The position numbers and the translations under genes are program-made. The notes beneath the pieces were generated by a model. That model was not told where the DNA came from and did not search any database. It saw only the letters and a program-made list of their open reading frames with translations. This document shows, piece by piece, positions 44,028-53,264 of a stretch of DNA of 64,000 bases (the stretch's first letter is position 1; the number at the start of each line of letters is the position of its first letter). The stretch comes from Halorubrum rutilum (GTDB taxonomy: Archaea; Halobacteriota; Halobacteria; Halobacteriales; Haloferacaceae), in assembly GCF_024494565.1 (NCBI RefSeq), contig NZ_JANHDN010000002.1:62001-126000 (forward strand), in the 5' to 3' direction.

Positions 44028-46211
44028 GTGACCGATTCGACAGGGCCCGACGACGACGACTCGATACGCGAGGTCGTCGAGCGCTCGCAGAGCGGAGCAC
44101 CGGCGGTCGGCGAGGCGGTCCGGGACCGCTTCTCGTCGGACGAGGTGTTCCAGCGGATCATCGCCGCCGCCGACGAGGAGGTGACCTCCGGCGGACGCGA
44201 GCTGTTCTTCAGCGGCGTCGCCGCGGGGCTGGCGATCACGATCACCTTCATGCTGTACGCCTCGCTGACGGCGTCGACCGACGGCCATCCCATCCTGAGC
44301 GTCCTGCTGTACCCGCTCGGGTTCGTCTACATCATCATCGGGGGTTACCAGCTGTACACGGAGAACACGCTCCCGCCGGTCGCGCTGACGCTGGAGCGGC
44401 TCGCGAGCCTCCCGACCCTGCTCCGCCACTGGACCATCGTGCTCGCGGGGAACTTCACCGGCGGCGCGTTCGGGGCGGTCGTGCTCTCGTACGGCGGCGT
44501 CTTCTCGGGCGACACGGTCGACTCGGCGATCTACATCTCGGCCGGCGGGCTCGACGTCGGCTTCTGGCCGCTCTTCTTCAAGGCCGCGATGGCCGGGCTC
44601 ATCGTCGCCGGCGTCGTCTGGGTCGGGTTCGCCTCCACGAACTCCGTCACCCGCCTGCTCGTCGTCTACCTCGCGTTCCTCGCGATCCCGCTCGGGGACC
44701 TCTACCACGTCGTCGTCTCCTTCACCGAGGTGCTGTACCTGCTGTTCGCGCAGCGGCTCGGGCTGTACGCCGGCGAGGTCACCCTCGTCGGCGGGCTCGG
44801 CGGCTTCGTCCTCCCGGTGCTGCTCGGGAACACGATCGGCGGGGTGGTCCTCGTCACGCTGGTGAACTACTTCCAGACCAGCGAGGAGCGGCTCGAAGAG
44901 GCGCGCTTCGAGGGGATGACCCGCCGGCTGACAGTGCCCGAGTGGGCGCTCGGCCGGGCCGCGGGGCGCTCGTACGTCCCGATCCTGGACGCCACGGAGG
45001 CGACGCTGTTCGCCAACGAGGGGTACCGGATCATGGTCCCGATCACGAACCCGCGGACCGACGGGCCGATCGTCGAGCTCGCGAGCCGCCTCGCCAGCGA
45101 CCACGAGGACGGGCTCGTCCACATCGTCCACGTCGTGCAGGCGCCGGAGCGCATGTCGCTGGCGGCCGGGGCAGGCCGGATCGCCGACGTCTCGGAGGAG
45201 GGGATGGAGGGGCTCCGCGAGACCGCCGAGGGACACGGCGTCGACGTCTCAACGTCGACCGTCGTCTCGCACCGGTCGTTCGAGGAGGTGTTCAACATGG
45301 CCCGCCGGACCCGTCCGGAGGCGGTGCTGATGGGGTGGGGCGAGGACCAGCTGTGGAGCGCCGCCCGCGCGGAGCGCCCCATCGACGAGCTCACCAACCA
45401 GCTCCCCTGCGACTTCCTCATCCTGAGCGAGAGCGACCTCGACACCTCGAAGGTCCTCCTCCCGACCTCCGGCGGCCCGGACTCGGCGCTCGGCGCGGAG
45501 GTGGCGGGCGTGCTCTCGCGGACGGCCGGCGCCGAGGTGACGCTGTTACACGTCGTCGACGGGGCCGGAGCGCGCGCCGCGGGCGAGGAGTTCCTCGCCG
45601 GGTGGGCGACCGAGCACGGCCTCGCCGACGCGGAGCGCGTCGTCGACGACGGCGGTGACGTCGAGGGCGCCATCGCGCGGGAGGCGGCGGACAGCACGCT
45701 CGTCGTCATCGGCGCGACGGAGAAGGGGCTCCTCTCGCGGCTCGTCGCGGACTCGCTCCACCTGGACGTGATCCACGACGTGGACTGCTCGGTGCTGCTC
45801 GCCGAGCGCCCCAGCAGCCGGTCGATCCGCAACCGGCTGTTCGGCTCGGGACGGCGGGTCACCGGGCCCCCGGACGGCGGGGTCGAGCGTGACCCCGACG
45901 CGTCGCAGGGGGCGGCGCTCTCCGGCCCGGACGACTCCGGCCCCGCGCCCCTCGCGGTCAGCGGTTCGGACGACGGGAGCGACGCGTCCGCCGAGGCGGA
46001 CGGCGACGCCGACTCGACGGTGATAGCCGACCACGACGACCCGGACGGGGGGGAGCGCGGCGACGACGCGGCGGCGGACGGGAGCGCGGACGTCGACGGC
46101 GGCGAGGGCCCGTCGCCGGAGCGGTCGGTCGTCACCGACCACGACGACCCGGACGACGCGGAGGCGGACGAGGCGAGCGACGACGTCGAGCGGGACGGCG
46201 ACGGAGGGTGA
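44028..46211 (+). CDS. Formate/nitrite transporter-type channel fused to two UspA domains
   Basis: 727 residues, GTG start. Residues about 40-285 form an FNT channel with six helices (GVAAGLAITITFMLYASLT; NFTGGAFGAVVLSYGG; LGNTIGGVVLVTLVNYFQ). Two UspA-like domains follow at about 325-465 and 470-600; the second keeps a G-rich IGATEKGLLSRLVADSLH. The final 115 residues are acidic and disordered, with the motif DHDDPD twice. A TATA-like GTACTTTTCAA (43994-44004) precedes the start. The fusion implies that the channel is gated or sensed by nucleotide binding; that is inference. Confidence 0.88.
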   Translation: MTDSTGPDDDDSIREVVERSQSGAPAVGEAVRDRFSSDEVFQRIIAAADEEVTSGGRELFFSGVAAGLAITITFMLYASLTASTDGHPILSVLLYPLGFVYIIIGGYQLYTENTLPPVALTLERLASLPTLLRHWTIVLAGNFTGGAFGAVVLSYGGVFSGDTVDSAIYISAGGLDVGFWPLFFKAAMAGLIVAGVVWVGFASTNSVTRLLVVYLAFLAIPLGDLYHVVVSFTEVLYLLFAQRLGLYAGEVTLVGGLGGFVLPVLLGNTIGGVVLVTLVNYFQTSEERLEEARFEGMTRRLTVPEWALGRAAGRSYVPILDATEATLFANEGYRIMVPITNPRTDGPIVELASRLASDHEDGLVHIVHVVQAPERMSLAAGAGRIADVSEEGMEGLRETAEGHGVDVSTSTVVSHRSFEEVFNMARRTRPEAVLMGWGEDQLWSAARAERPIDELTNQLPCDFLILSESDLDTSKVLLPTSGGPDSALGAEVAGVLSRTAGAEVTLLHVVDGAGARAAGEEFLAGWATEHGLADAERVVDDGGDVEGAIAREAADSTLVVIGATEKGLLSRLVADSLHLDVIHDVDCSVLLAERPSSRSIRNRLFGSGRRVTGPPDGGVERDPDASQGAALSGPDDSGPAPLAVSGSDDGSDASAEADGDADSTVIADHDDPDGGERGDDAAADGSADVDGGEGPSPERSVVTDHDDPDDAEADEASDDVERDGDGG

Positions 46212-46349
46212 AAGCCGGGCGACGCCGCGTGGCCGGCTCGGACCCCGCGGCGGCGCGACCGACCCCGCCGCGGGGCTGTGCGCGCGATAGCGCAAACGGC
46301 TGTTTGTCCCATCGGCGACTTATTACGGCCTCCGGGCGAGGGGGCGAAC

Positions 46350-47105
46350 ATGGACCGAAAACTGGCGACCGCGGCCGGGCTCGCGCTGCTCGTCGCGCTG
46401 GCGGGCTGTGCGGGGCTCGCCGGGACGACCGGCGACGGCGGGCCGGGCGCGAACGCCCCGGGCGAGGCGCTCGACAGGAGCATCGAGGTGACCGCGACCG
46501 GCGAGGCCACGGCCGAGCCGGACCGCGCCACGCTGGTCGTGGCGGTGACCGCGACCGGCGACGACTCGGCGGCGGTCCGCGACGAGCTCTCCGCCGCGGA
46601 CGAGTCGCTCCGGGCGGCGCTGACCGACTGGGGGCTCACCGAGGACGACATCCGGACCGAGCGCTACGACGTGCGCGAGTCATTCGAGACGCGGGACGAT
46701 CCGAACCGAACGACGTACCGGGGCGTCCACAGCTACGAGCTCACGGTCGACGACGTGGCGGCGGTGGGCGAGGTCGTCGACGTCGCGATCGGCGCGGGCG
46801 CCGACGAGGTGGAGCGGATCGAGTTCGGGCTGAGCGAGGAGCGCGAGAGCGAGGTGCGCGCGGCGGCGATCGAGAACGCGATGGCGAACGCCGACGCCGA
46901 CGCGGCCGTGCTGGCGAACTCCAGCGGGCTGGAGGTCACGGGCGCGTACAGCGTCTCCACCGCGGACGCCGGGGTGACGCCGTACCGCGTCGCCGAGGCC
47001 GCGACGGCCGACGCCGGCGGCGGCGACGCCGCGACCGGGATCGAGACCGGCGACGTGAGCGTGCGCGTCAGCGTCAACGTCGTCTACGGCGCCGAGCAGG
47101 CCTGA
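46350..47105 (+). CDS. SIMPL-domain (DUF541) lipoprotein
   Basis: 251 residues. Signal peptide with lipobox (LLVALAGC) so it is lipid-anchored outside. The SIMPL domain begins EVTATGEATAEPDRATLVVAV and contains the repeated YxxS/YxL-type strand HSYELTVDDVAAVG and SVRVSVNVVYGAE at the end. The family is periplasmic or outer-surface in bacteria, function poorly known. The ATG at 46350 follows a TATA-like ACTTATTACGG (46318-46328), 22-32 bases upstream. Confidence 0.88.
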   Translation: MDRKLATAAGLALLVALAGCAGLAGTTGDGGPGANAPGEALDRSIEVTATGEATAEPDRATLVVAVTATGDDSAAVRDELSAADESLRAALTDWGLTEDDIRTERYDVRESFETRDDPNRTTYRGVHSYELTVDDVAAVGEVVDVAIGAGADEVERIEFGLSEERESEVRAAAIENAMANADADAAVLANSSGLEVTGAYSVSTADAGVTPYRVAEAATADAGGGDAATGIETGDVSVRVSVNVVYGAEQA

Positions 47106-47307
47106 GGCGGCGAGGGGGGCCGAACCGGCGCCCGGAACGAGGGCGCCTCCCCTCCCGGCGTCCGCGAACCCGTCGTCGTCGACGGGGGATCGCCGGTGTT
47201 AGCGGCGGAGGCGGTCGATAGCGGACGGATCGTATGTGCGCAAACTAATCCCTTTCGGGTGGGATTCCACCGACAGCTACATACGGAAGCGATCAGTCTA
47301 CAACTCT

Positions 47308-48375
47308 ATGTCGCGCGATTACAACGTCGACAGCATCGATCGTCGTCAGATCCTCAAGGGAACCGCGGCCGCCGGCCTGATCGGCCTCGCCGGGTGTTCG
47401 GGAGACGGCGGCGGCTCGGACGGCTCGGACGGGTCCGACGGCTCGGATGGCTCCGACGGCGGCGACGGCATGGACGGCGACGACGGGTCCGACGGCTCCG
47501 ACGGCTCCGACGGCGGTTCCGGGACGCGCCTGAGCTGGCACGCCGGCGGGACCGGCGGGACCTACTTCCCGCTCTCGAACGAGTTCAAGACGGTCGTCGA
47601 CGCCAACACCGACTTCACGCTGAACGTCCAGTCCACGGGCGCGAGCGTCGAGAACGTCGGCAGCCTCGCCGACGGGTCGGCCGACTTCGCGCTGATCCAG
47701 AACGACATCGCCTCGTTCGCGAAGAACGGAACGGGCATCGACGCCTTCCAGGACAACGCGATCGAGAACCTCCAGGGCGTCGCGACGCTGTACCCGGAGA
47801 CGATCACGCTCGTCACGCTGGCCGAGAGCGACATCTCCGCCGTCGGCGACCTCAGCGGCGCGACGATCAACACCGGCGACCTCGGGTCGGGGACGCAGGT
47901 CAACGCGCAGCAGATCCTGGAGTCGCTCGGGATCTCCGACTACAACGAGCAGAACGCCGGCTTCTCGCAGGCGTCCGAGCAGCTCGCTAACGGCGACATC
48001 GACGCGGCCTTCGTCGTCGGCGGCTGGCCGGTCGGCGCGATCGAGGAGCTCGCGAACACGAACGACATCGAGATCGTCCCGATCGCGGGCGACAACCGCG
48101 CGGCGGTCAAGGAGGACGCCTCCTGGTTCGCGGACGACACCATCCCCGGCGGCACGTACAGCGGCGTCGAGGAGGACGTCGAGACCGTCGCCGTGCAGGC
48201 GATGATCGCCACGAACGCCGAGGTCCCGGCCGACACCGTCGAGACGGTCACCGCGGCCATCTTCGACAACCTCGACGAGCTCACGATCAAGACCGACTTC
48301 ATCACCGTCGACAGCGCGCAGGACGGGATGTCGATCGAGCTGCACGAGGGCGCCGCGGCCTACTTCGACGCGTAG
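47308..48375 (+). CDS. TAXI-family TRAP transporter substrate-binding protein
   Basis: 355 residues. Tat motif DRRQILKGTAAAGL and lipobox GLAGC make it an exported lipoprotein. A Gly-Ser-Asp repeat linker (residues about 35-70) connects to the binding domain. TAXI signatures are GGTGGTYFPLSNEF, STGASVENVGSLADGSADFALIQND and VGGWPVGAIEEL. It captures a carboxylate-type substrate (often glutamate or related acids) for the TRAP permease encoded two genes downstream. First gene of a three-gene operon. Confidence 0.93.
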   Translation: MSRDYNVDSIDRRQILKGTAAAGLIGLAGCSGDGGGSDGSDGSDGSDGSDGGDGMDGDDGSDGSDGSDGGSGTRLSWHAGGTGGTYFPLSNEFKTVVDANTDFTLNVQSTGASVENVGSLADGSADFALIQNDIASFAKNGTGIDAFQDNAIENLQGVATLYPETITLVTLAESDISAVGDLSGATINTGDLGSGTQVNAQQILESLGISDYNEQNAGFSQASEQLANGDIDAAFVVGGWPVGAIEELANTNDIEIVPIAGDNRAAVKEDASWFADDTIPGGTYSGVEEDVETVAVQAMIATNAEVPADTVETVTAAIFDNLDELTIKTDFITVDSAQDGMSIELHEGAAAYFDA

Positions 48376-48478
48376 ACCCCCGACGGCTGCCGGACGCGTC
48401 CCAGAGGACGCGCCGCCCCTCGTTTGACCCCGGCTCGCCGGCCGTTCGAACTCACCACAACAAGGACCACCCGAACAC

Positions 48479-48976
48479 ATGGGCCGCTCTTCTCAGTCGA
48501 CCCTCGGGGCCGCGGTACTCGCGCTCGCGGTGCTCGCGTTCGTCGCCGTCGCGGTGACCGCGCCGATCGGGGCCGTCCTCGTCGTCGAGGATATCGACAC
48601 GGGCGAGCGGTACGTCGCCGAGCCGGTGAACGACGGGAGCACGGTGGCGCTCGAATACACCCACAGCGTCGAGAAGTCCCGCGTGTACGACGAGTACCGC
48701 GTCGACGGACGGACGCTCGTGAACACGCGGATGGAGTTCGAGTCCTACGGCTGGGGGCTCCCCGCGCGGGTCGACGTCACGAACGTCAACGGGACGCTCG
48801 TGTACGACCCCGCGGAGCCGATAACCGAGCTCGACGAGCTCCTCGTCTCGCCGGGGCGGATCGCCGACCACGCGCTGATCGTCGACGACCGGCGGTACGA
48901 CCTCGTCGCGGTGACCGACGGCAACGACGTGAGGATGCACATCGAACGACGGTCGCTTCTCCAGAGGATCCTATGA
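48479..48976 (+). CDS. DUF1850 protein
   Basis: 165 residues. An N-terminal membrane anchor (LGAAVLALAVLAFVAVAV) precedes a beta-rich external domain of the DUF1850 type. The conserved motif here is VALEYTHSVEKSRVYDEYRV, then METFESYGWGLP-like ME FESYGWGLP. DUF1850 genes are characteristically placed between TAXI and TRAP genes, as here. It overlaps the TRAP gene start by four bases (ATGA). Its molecular role is not known. Confidence 0.88.
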   Translation: MGRSSQSTLGAAVLALAVLAFVAVAVTAPIGAVLVVEDIDTGERYVAEPVNDGSTVALEYTHSVEKSRVYDEYRVDGRTLVNTRMEFESYGWGLPARVDVTNVNGTLVYDPAEPITELDELLVSPGRIADHALIVDDRRYDLVAVTDGNDVRMHIERRSLLQRIL

Positions 48977-51828
48977 CCACGACCACCCGAACCGACGGCG
49001 GTATCGACGACCCGAACGACGGCGGCCCGGGGGGACCGCCTCCCGGCGGCTCCGGCGGCGGTCGGAGCGGCGACGAGCCGCCGGACGGCGGCGACGAGGG
49101 GCTCTCCCGCGAGGAGGCGGACGAGCTGATACAGGAGATCGAGCGCCGCCGCTCGCTCCGGGGGGTCGCCGCGGTGGCGGTCGCGGTCATCGGGATCGCG
49201 TTCTCCGTCTTCCAGCTGTTCCTCGCGGCCCGGAGCTACACGTTCACGGTCTGGCTCCCGACCGTCGAGGTCGCGGGGATCTCGATCGCCCCCTGGCAGG
49301 TCTCGCTCCAGCTGCTGCAGGCGAACGCGATCCACGTCGCCTTCGCGCTCGTCCTCACCTTCCTGCTGTTCCCGGTGAGCACCGGCGACGGGCTCTTCGC
49401 CCGCAACCTCGGTCGGGTCGTCCCCGCGGCGTCGCGCCGCCTCGGCGAGCGCAGTCCCGTCACGCGGGCGCTCGAAGGGGTCCGGGCGGGGGTCCGCTGG
49501 GCTCTCCTCGACCCCGACCGAGAGCGGGTGACCCCGGTCGACCTGGCGTTCGTCGCCGTGGCGTTCCTCTCGGCGTTCTACTTCATGACGGAGTTCTCGG
49601 AGATCCAGAACATGCGCGTCTTCGGGGTCGACTCGGGGCGCCCCGTCACCGAGGTGTACGCGTTCCTCCAACCCCTGCTCGGCGGCGTCCCCTTCATCAG
49701 CGAGTACTCCTACGCGATGCTTCTGGGCGTGGCCGGCGTGCTGTTGGTGTTGGAGGGCACCCGGCGGACCCTCGGCCTCCCGCTGATGATCATCGTCGCC
49801 ACGTTCATCGTCTACGCTCGGTGGGGGTACCTCATCAGCTCGGGCACGCCGTTTATCGGGCTGCTCGCGATCCCGGAGCTCACGTGGCCGGACATCGTCC
49901 AGAACCTCTGGTACAACACCGAGAACGGGGTGTTCGGCATCCCGGTGACGGTGTCGGTGAGCTTCATCTACATCTTCATCCTGTTCGGCTCGTTCCTGGA
50001 GATGAGCGGGGCCGGCCAGTGGTTCATCGACCTCGCGTACGCGCTCACCGGGGGACGCAAGGGCGGCCCCGCCAAGGCGAGCATCCTCGCCAGCGGGTTC
50101 ATGGGGACGATCTCGGGGTCGTCCATCGCCAACACGGTCACGACCGGCGCGTTCACCATCCCGCTGATGAAGCGGTCGGGCTACTCGCCGGAGTTCTCCG
50201 GGGCGGTCGAGTCGTCCGCCTCCTCCGGCGGGCAGATCCTCCCGCCGGTGATGGGGGCGGCCGCCTTCCTCATGGTCCAGTACACGGCGACGCCGTTCGC
50301 CGACATCATCATCATCGCGACGATCCCGGCGATCGTCTTCTTCTTCGGCGTCTGGGTGATGGTCCACCTCAAGGCGGTACAGGAGGGGATCGGCGGCGTC
50401 TCCGGGGAGGACACCGTCGGGCTCTGGAACCACCTCAAGCGCGGCTGGTTCTACCTCGTCCCGATCGGGCTCCTCCTCTACTACCTCATCGTCGAGCGGC
50501 TCTCGGTCTCCCGGTCGGCGTGGTTCACGCTCGTGGCGCTCGTCGGGCTGATCGCGCTCGTCTCGGCGTACAGCGAGGAGACGCGGCTGCGCCTCCTCGC
50601 CGTCTTCGCGGCGATCGTCGGGGTCGAGTTCGCGAGCCACGCGCTGGCCGGCGTGAACGTCGGGGGCCTCCTCGCCGGCTCCGGTGGAGCGGGGCTCCCG
50701 CCCCGCGAGGCGGCCGCCGCCCTGCTCGCGGGGATCGAGTGGTACGCGATGCTCGCGGGCGCGCTCACGCTGCTGTCCAAGCCCGACCTCGACGCGTCGC
50801 TGCTCGACCTGAACCCCTCGGTCCGGGACACCGCCGAGACGATCGGCGACCGGACCGGCCGCGACTTGGGGGACAGCCAGCCGTTCAAGCTCGGCGCCTT
50901 CGTTGTCACGTCGATGGAGCAGGGCGCGCGCACCGCGGTCCCGGTCGTGGTCGCGGTCGCGGCCGCCGGGATCATCCCCGGCGTCATCAGCGTCTCCGGG
51001 CTCGGTCCCAACCTGACCTCGCTGCTGTTGGCCCTCTCGGGCGGGTCGATCGTGGTCATGCTGCTCGTGACGGCCGTGTCGAGCATCATCCTCGGGATGG
51101 GGATGCCGACGACGGTCACCTACATCATCCTCATCTCGATGCTCGCGACGCCGCTCGTGGAGTTCGGCATCCCGCTCCTGGCCGCTCACCTGTTCATCCT
51201 CTACTTCGGCGTGATCGCCGACATCACGCCGCCGGTGGCCGTGGCGGCGTACGCGGCCAGCGGGGTCGCCAAGTCCGACCCCTTCGAGACCGGGGTGAAG
51301 GCGTTCTCGCTGTCGCTGAACAAGGCGATCGTCCCCTTCGCGTTCGTGCTCGCGCCGGGGATCGTCCTGCTGCGCGAGAAGGCGAACGCCGCCGACCTGC
51401 CGCTTCGCGAGCGGTACCGCGTGATCGGGTTCGAGGACCTCGCCGAGCTCTCCTACTCGGTCCCCGAGATCCTCGTCCCCGTCGTCGGGGTCTTCCTCGG
51501 CGTGATCGCGCTCGGCGCGACCGTCATCGGGACGCTGTACGCGCGCGTCGGCCGGGTCGCCCGCGGCGCGTTCGCGCTCAGTTCGCTGCTGCTGATGGCG
51601 CCGGGGCTCCTCTCCGAGAGCGTCTTCGACGTGCTCGGGCTCGTCGGCGTGACCGTCTCGGTCGACGCGCTCCTGCTCGACCTGACGCTGCGCGGCGCCG
51701 GGCTCGCGCTGTTCGCGCTGCTGGCCCTGCGGAACCGTCGGAAGGCCGACCTCGAAGGCAACGAGGGAGCCGGGACCAGCGCGGAACCGGACCCGACTGA
51801 GGTCGCCTCCGGCGCCGACTCGGCCTGA
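48973..51828 (+). CDS. TRAP transporter 4TM/12TM fusion permease
   Basis: 951 residues. A disordered Gly/Pro-rich N-terminus (to residue 45) and a helix LSREEADELIQEIERRRSL are followed by fused small (DctQ) and large (DctM) TRAP membrane subunits of the TIGR02123 type. Signatures include GFMGTISGSSIANTVTTGAF, SSASSGGQILPPVMGAAAF, LGMGMPTTVTYIIL and FGVIADITPPVAVAAYAASG. Its substrate is delivered by the TAXI protein of the same operon; transport is driven by ion gradients. Confidence 0.95.
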   Translation: MTTTTRTDGGIDDPNDGGPGGPPPGGSGGGRSGDEPPDGGDEGLSREEADELIQEIERRRSLRGVAAVAVAVIGIAFSVFQLFLAARSYTFTVWLPTVEVAGISIAPWQVSLQLLQANAIHVAFALVLTFLLFPVSTGDGLFARNLGRVVPAASRRLGERSPVTRALEGVRAGVRWALLDPDRERVTPVDLAFVAVAFLSAFYFMTEFSEIQNMRVFGVDSGRPVTEVYAFLQPLLGGVPFISEYSYAMLLGVAGVLLVLEGTRRTLGLPLMIIVATFIVYARWGYLISSGTPFIGLLAIPELTWPDIVQNLWYNTENGVFGIPVTVSVSFIYIFILFGSFLEMSGAGQWFIDLAYALTGGRKGGPAKASILASGFMGTISGSSIANTVTTGAFTIPLMKRSGYSPEFSGAVESSASSGGQILPPVMGAAAFLMVQYTATPFADIIIIATIPAIVFFFGVWVMVHLKAVQEGIGGVSGEDTVGLWNHLKRGWFYLVPIGLLLYYLIVERLSVSRSAWFTLVALVGLIALVSAYSEETRLRLLAVFAAIVGVEFASHALAGVNVGGLLAGSGGAGLPPREAAAALLAGIEWYAMLAGALTLLSKPDLDASLLDLNPSVRDTAETIGDRTGRDLGDSQPFKLGAFVVTSMEQGARTAVPVVVAVAAAGIIPGVISVSGLGPNLTSLLLALSGGSIVVMLLVTAVSSIILGMGMPTTVTYIILISMLATPLVEFGIPLLAAHLFILYFGVIADITPPVAVAAYAASGVAKSDPFETGVKAFSLSLNKAIVPFAFVLAPGIVLLREKANAADLPLRERYRVIGFEDLAELSYSVPEILVPVVGVFLGVIALGATVIGTLYARVGRVARGAFALSSLLLMAPGLLSESVFDVLGLVGVTVSVDALLLDLTLRGAGLALFALLALRNRRKADLEGNEGAGTSAEPDPTEVASGADSA

Positions 51829-51915
51829 TCGAGGTCGGCGGTATCGGGCCGAACGGGGCGACGCGGCGGCGAGCCGGTCGCGGGCGGGGCGGGCGACCCT
51901 CCGGGGTCGCTCCCG

Positions 51916-53112
51916 TCAGGCCTCGTAGCCGGCCAGCTCCATCACGGACGCGAACTGCTCCGTGTCCGTGACGCTCTCGTAGGCCATCCCGCCGATCATC
52001 CCGCCGGGGTAGGTGTCGCCGTTCATCGCGTGGTTCACCTTGTGGCAGTGGAGCGCGTAGACGCCGGGGTCGGCGCTCGCGGTGAACTCGATCGTCTTCC
52101 GCTCGGCGGGCGCGATGGGGACCACGTCCTCGCGGTGCCGGGCGGCCTCGGGGATGACGCCGCCGTCCTTCTCGACGACGGTGAACCCGTGGTTGTGCGT
52201 GTGCATCGCGTGCGACTCGTAGCCGGCGTTGACGTAGTGGATCCGGACTCGGTCGCCCTCCTCGACGATCAGCGGCGACCCCTGCTCGGGGTGGAAGGTG
52301 TACGGCGCGCAGCGGCCGTTGACCGTGAACGCGTCCGGGTTGCGGTCGCGGTGGCTGAAGTCGACGTCGCCGCCGGCCATCGAGGCCGACAGGCGCGTGT
52401 CCCAGTCTTTGATCGTCATGAACGCCTCCTTGTCCGGCGCCTCGTACCCCTCCGGATCGACGCGGAGGATCCCGAACATCCCCATGTCGAGGTGGTTCTG
52501 CGTCTGGTAGTGACAGTGGTAGAGGTGCGTGCCGGGCTGGTTCGCGCTGATCTCGTAGGTGTACTCCTCGCCCGGCGCGACCTGCTGCCCCGTCGTCGTC
52601 GGGACGCCGTCGTCCATCCAGCTCTTCGAGAGCCCGTGGACGTGGAAGGTGTGCGGCCGGTTGTGGTCCGAGTTGTCGTAGGTGATCTCCAGGTCGGTCC
52701 CCTCGGTCACCCGGAGCAGGGGCCCGGGGATGCTCGGGTCCGTGTCCGGCGTCTGCCACGCCCACACCTCGGGGAGCTCCCACGGGCCGCCCTGCGACTC
52801 GTCGCCGAGCAACTGGTGGCGACACGGCGTCGTCGACACCGTGAGCTGCCCGTCGCGCTCGTCGAGGTCGATCGTCGTCCGCGGGGTCGTGTACGGGTGG
52901 TCCGTCTCCACGCCGGTGGAGTCGCTGCCGGCCCACTCCTCGACCTGCTGGGCCGCCGCCCCGCCGCCGGCCGCGTTCTCCGCGCCCCCGGCGCTGTCGG
53001 CCCGCGGCGCGCCACAGCCCGCGAGCCCGACCGTCCCGAGCGCCGCGGCCGCCGAGAGGAACCCGCGTCTGGAACCGGTGCGCCGACCCGCGTCGTCGTT
53101 TTCTCTTGCCAT
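51916..53112 (-). CDS. Two-domain multicopper oxidase
   Basis: 398 residues, Tat-type signal (TGSRRGFLSAAAALG) with lipobox-like GLAGC. Domain 1 carries copper ligands HTFHVHG and HLYHCHYQTQNHLDM; domain 2 carries HAMHTHNHGF and YALHCHKVNHAM. Both domains end in HCHxxxxH..M, as in two-domain copper oxidases and nitrite-reductase-like proteins. The exact oxidation substrate is not shown. The ATG at 53112 was chosen because the longer upstream frame is Arg-rich non-signal sequence. Probably extracellular, membrane-anchored. Confidence 0.9.
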   Translation of the reverse strand: MARENDDAGRRTGSRRGFLSAAAALGTVGLAGCGAPRADSAGGAENAAGGGAAAQQVEEWAGSDSTGVETDHPYTTPRTTIDLDERDGQLTVSTTPCRHQLLGDESQGGPWELPEVWAWQTPDTDPSIPGPLLRVTEGTDLEITYDNSDHNRPHTFHVHGLSKSWMDDGVPTTTGQQVAPGEEYTYEISANQPGTHLYHCHYQTQNHLDMGMFGILRVDPEGYEAPDKEAFMTIKDWDTRLSASMAGGDVDFSHRDRNPDAFTVNGRCAPYTFHPEQGSPLIVEEGDRVRIHYVNAGYESHAMHTHNHGFTVVEKDGGVIPEAARHREDVVPIAPAERKTIEFTASADPGVYALHCHKVNHAMNGDTYPGGMIGGMAYESVTDTEQFASVMELAGYEA

Positions 53113-53264
53113 GCCCGAACATGAACGGGGAATCGGGTTAAGAAGAGACGCGGATCCACGGATCGTGAGAACGCGGTCTCCGGTCGGTTCGTTTATGTAC
53201 CGTCGAGCGTCTGAACGGCGCGGCCGAGGTTTATTATCCCGGGACGCGAGTGTCGACGCGACCA

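Noticed and set aside
44867..46651. 594-residue Ser-rich minus-strand frame opposite the FNT-UspA fusion gene
   Set aside because: Antisense shadow of the acidic C-terminal tail; Ser/Ala-rich repetition mirrors Asp/Glu codons.
47400..47525. Repeated 9-base units in the TAXI gene, considered as a CRISPR-like array
   Set aside because: They are in-frame Gly-Ser-Asp codons of a lipoprotein linker with no spacers.
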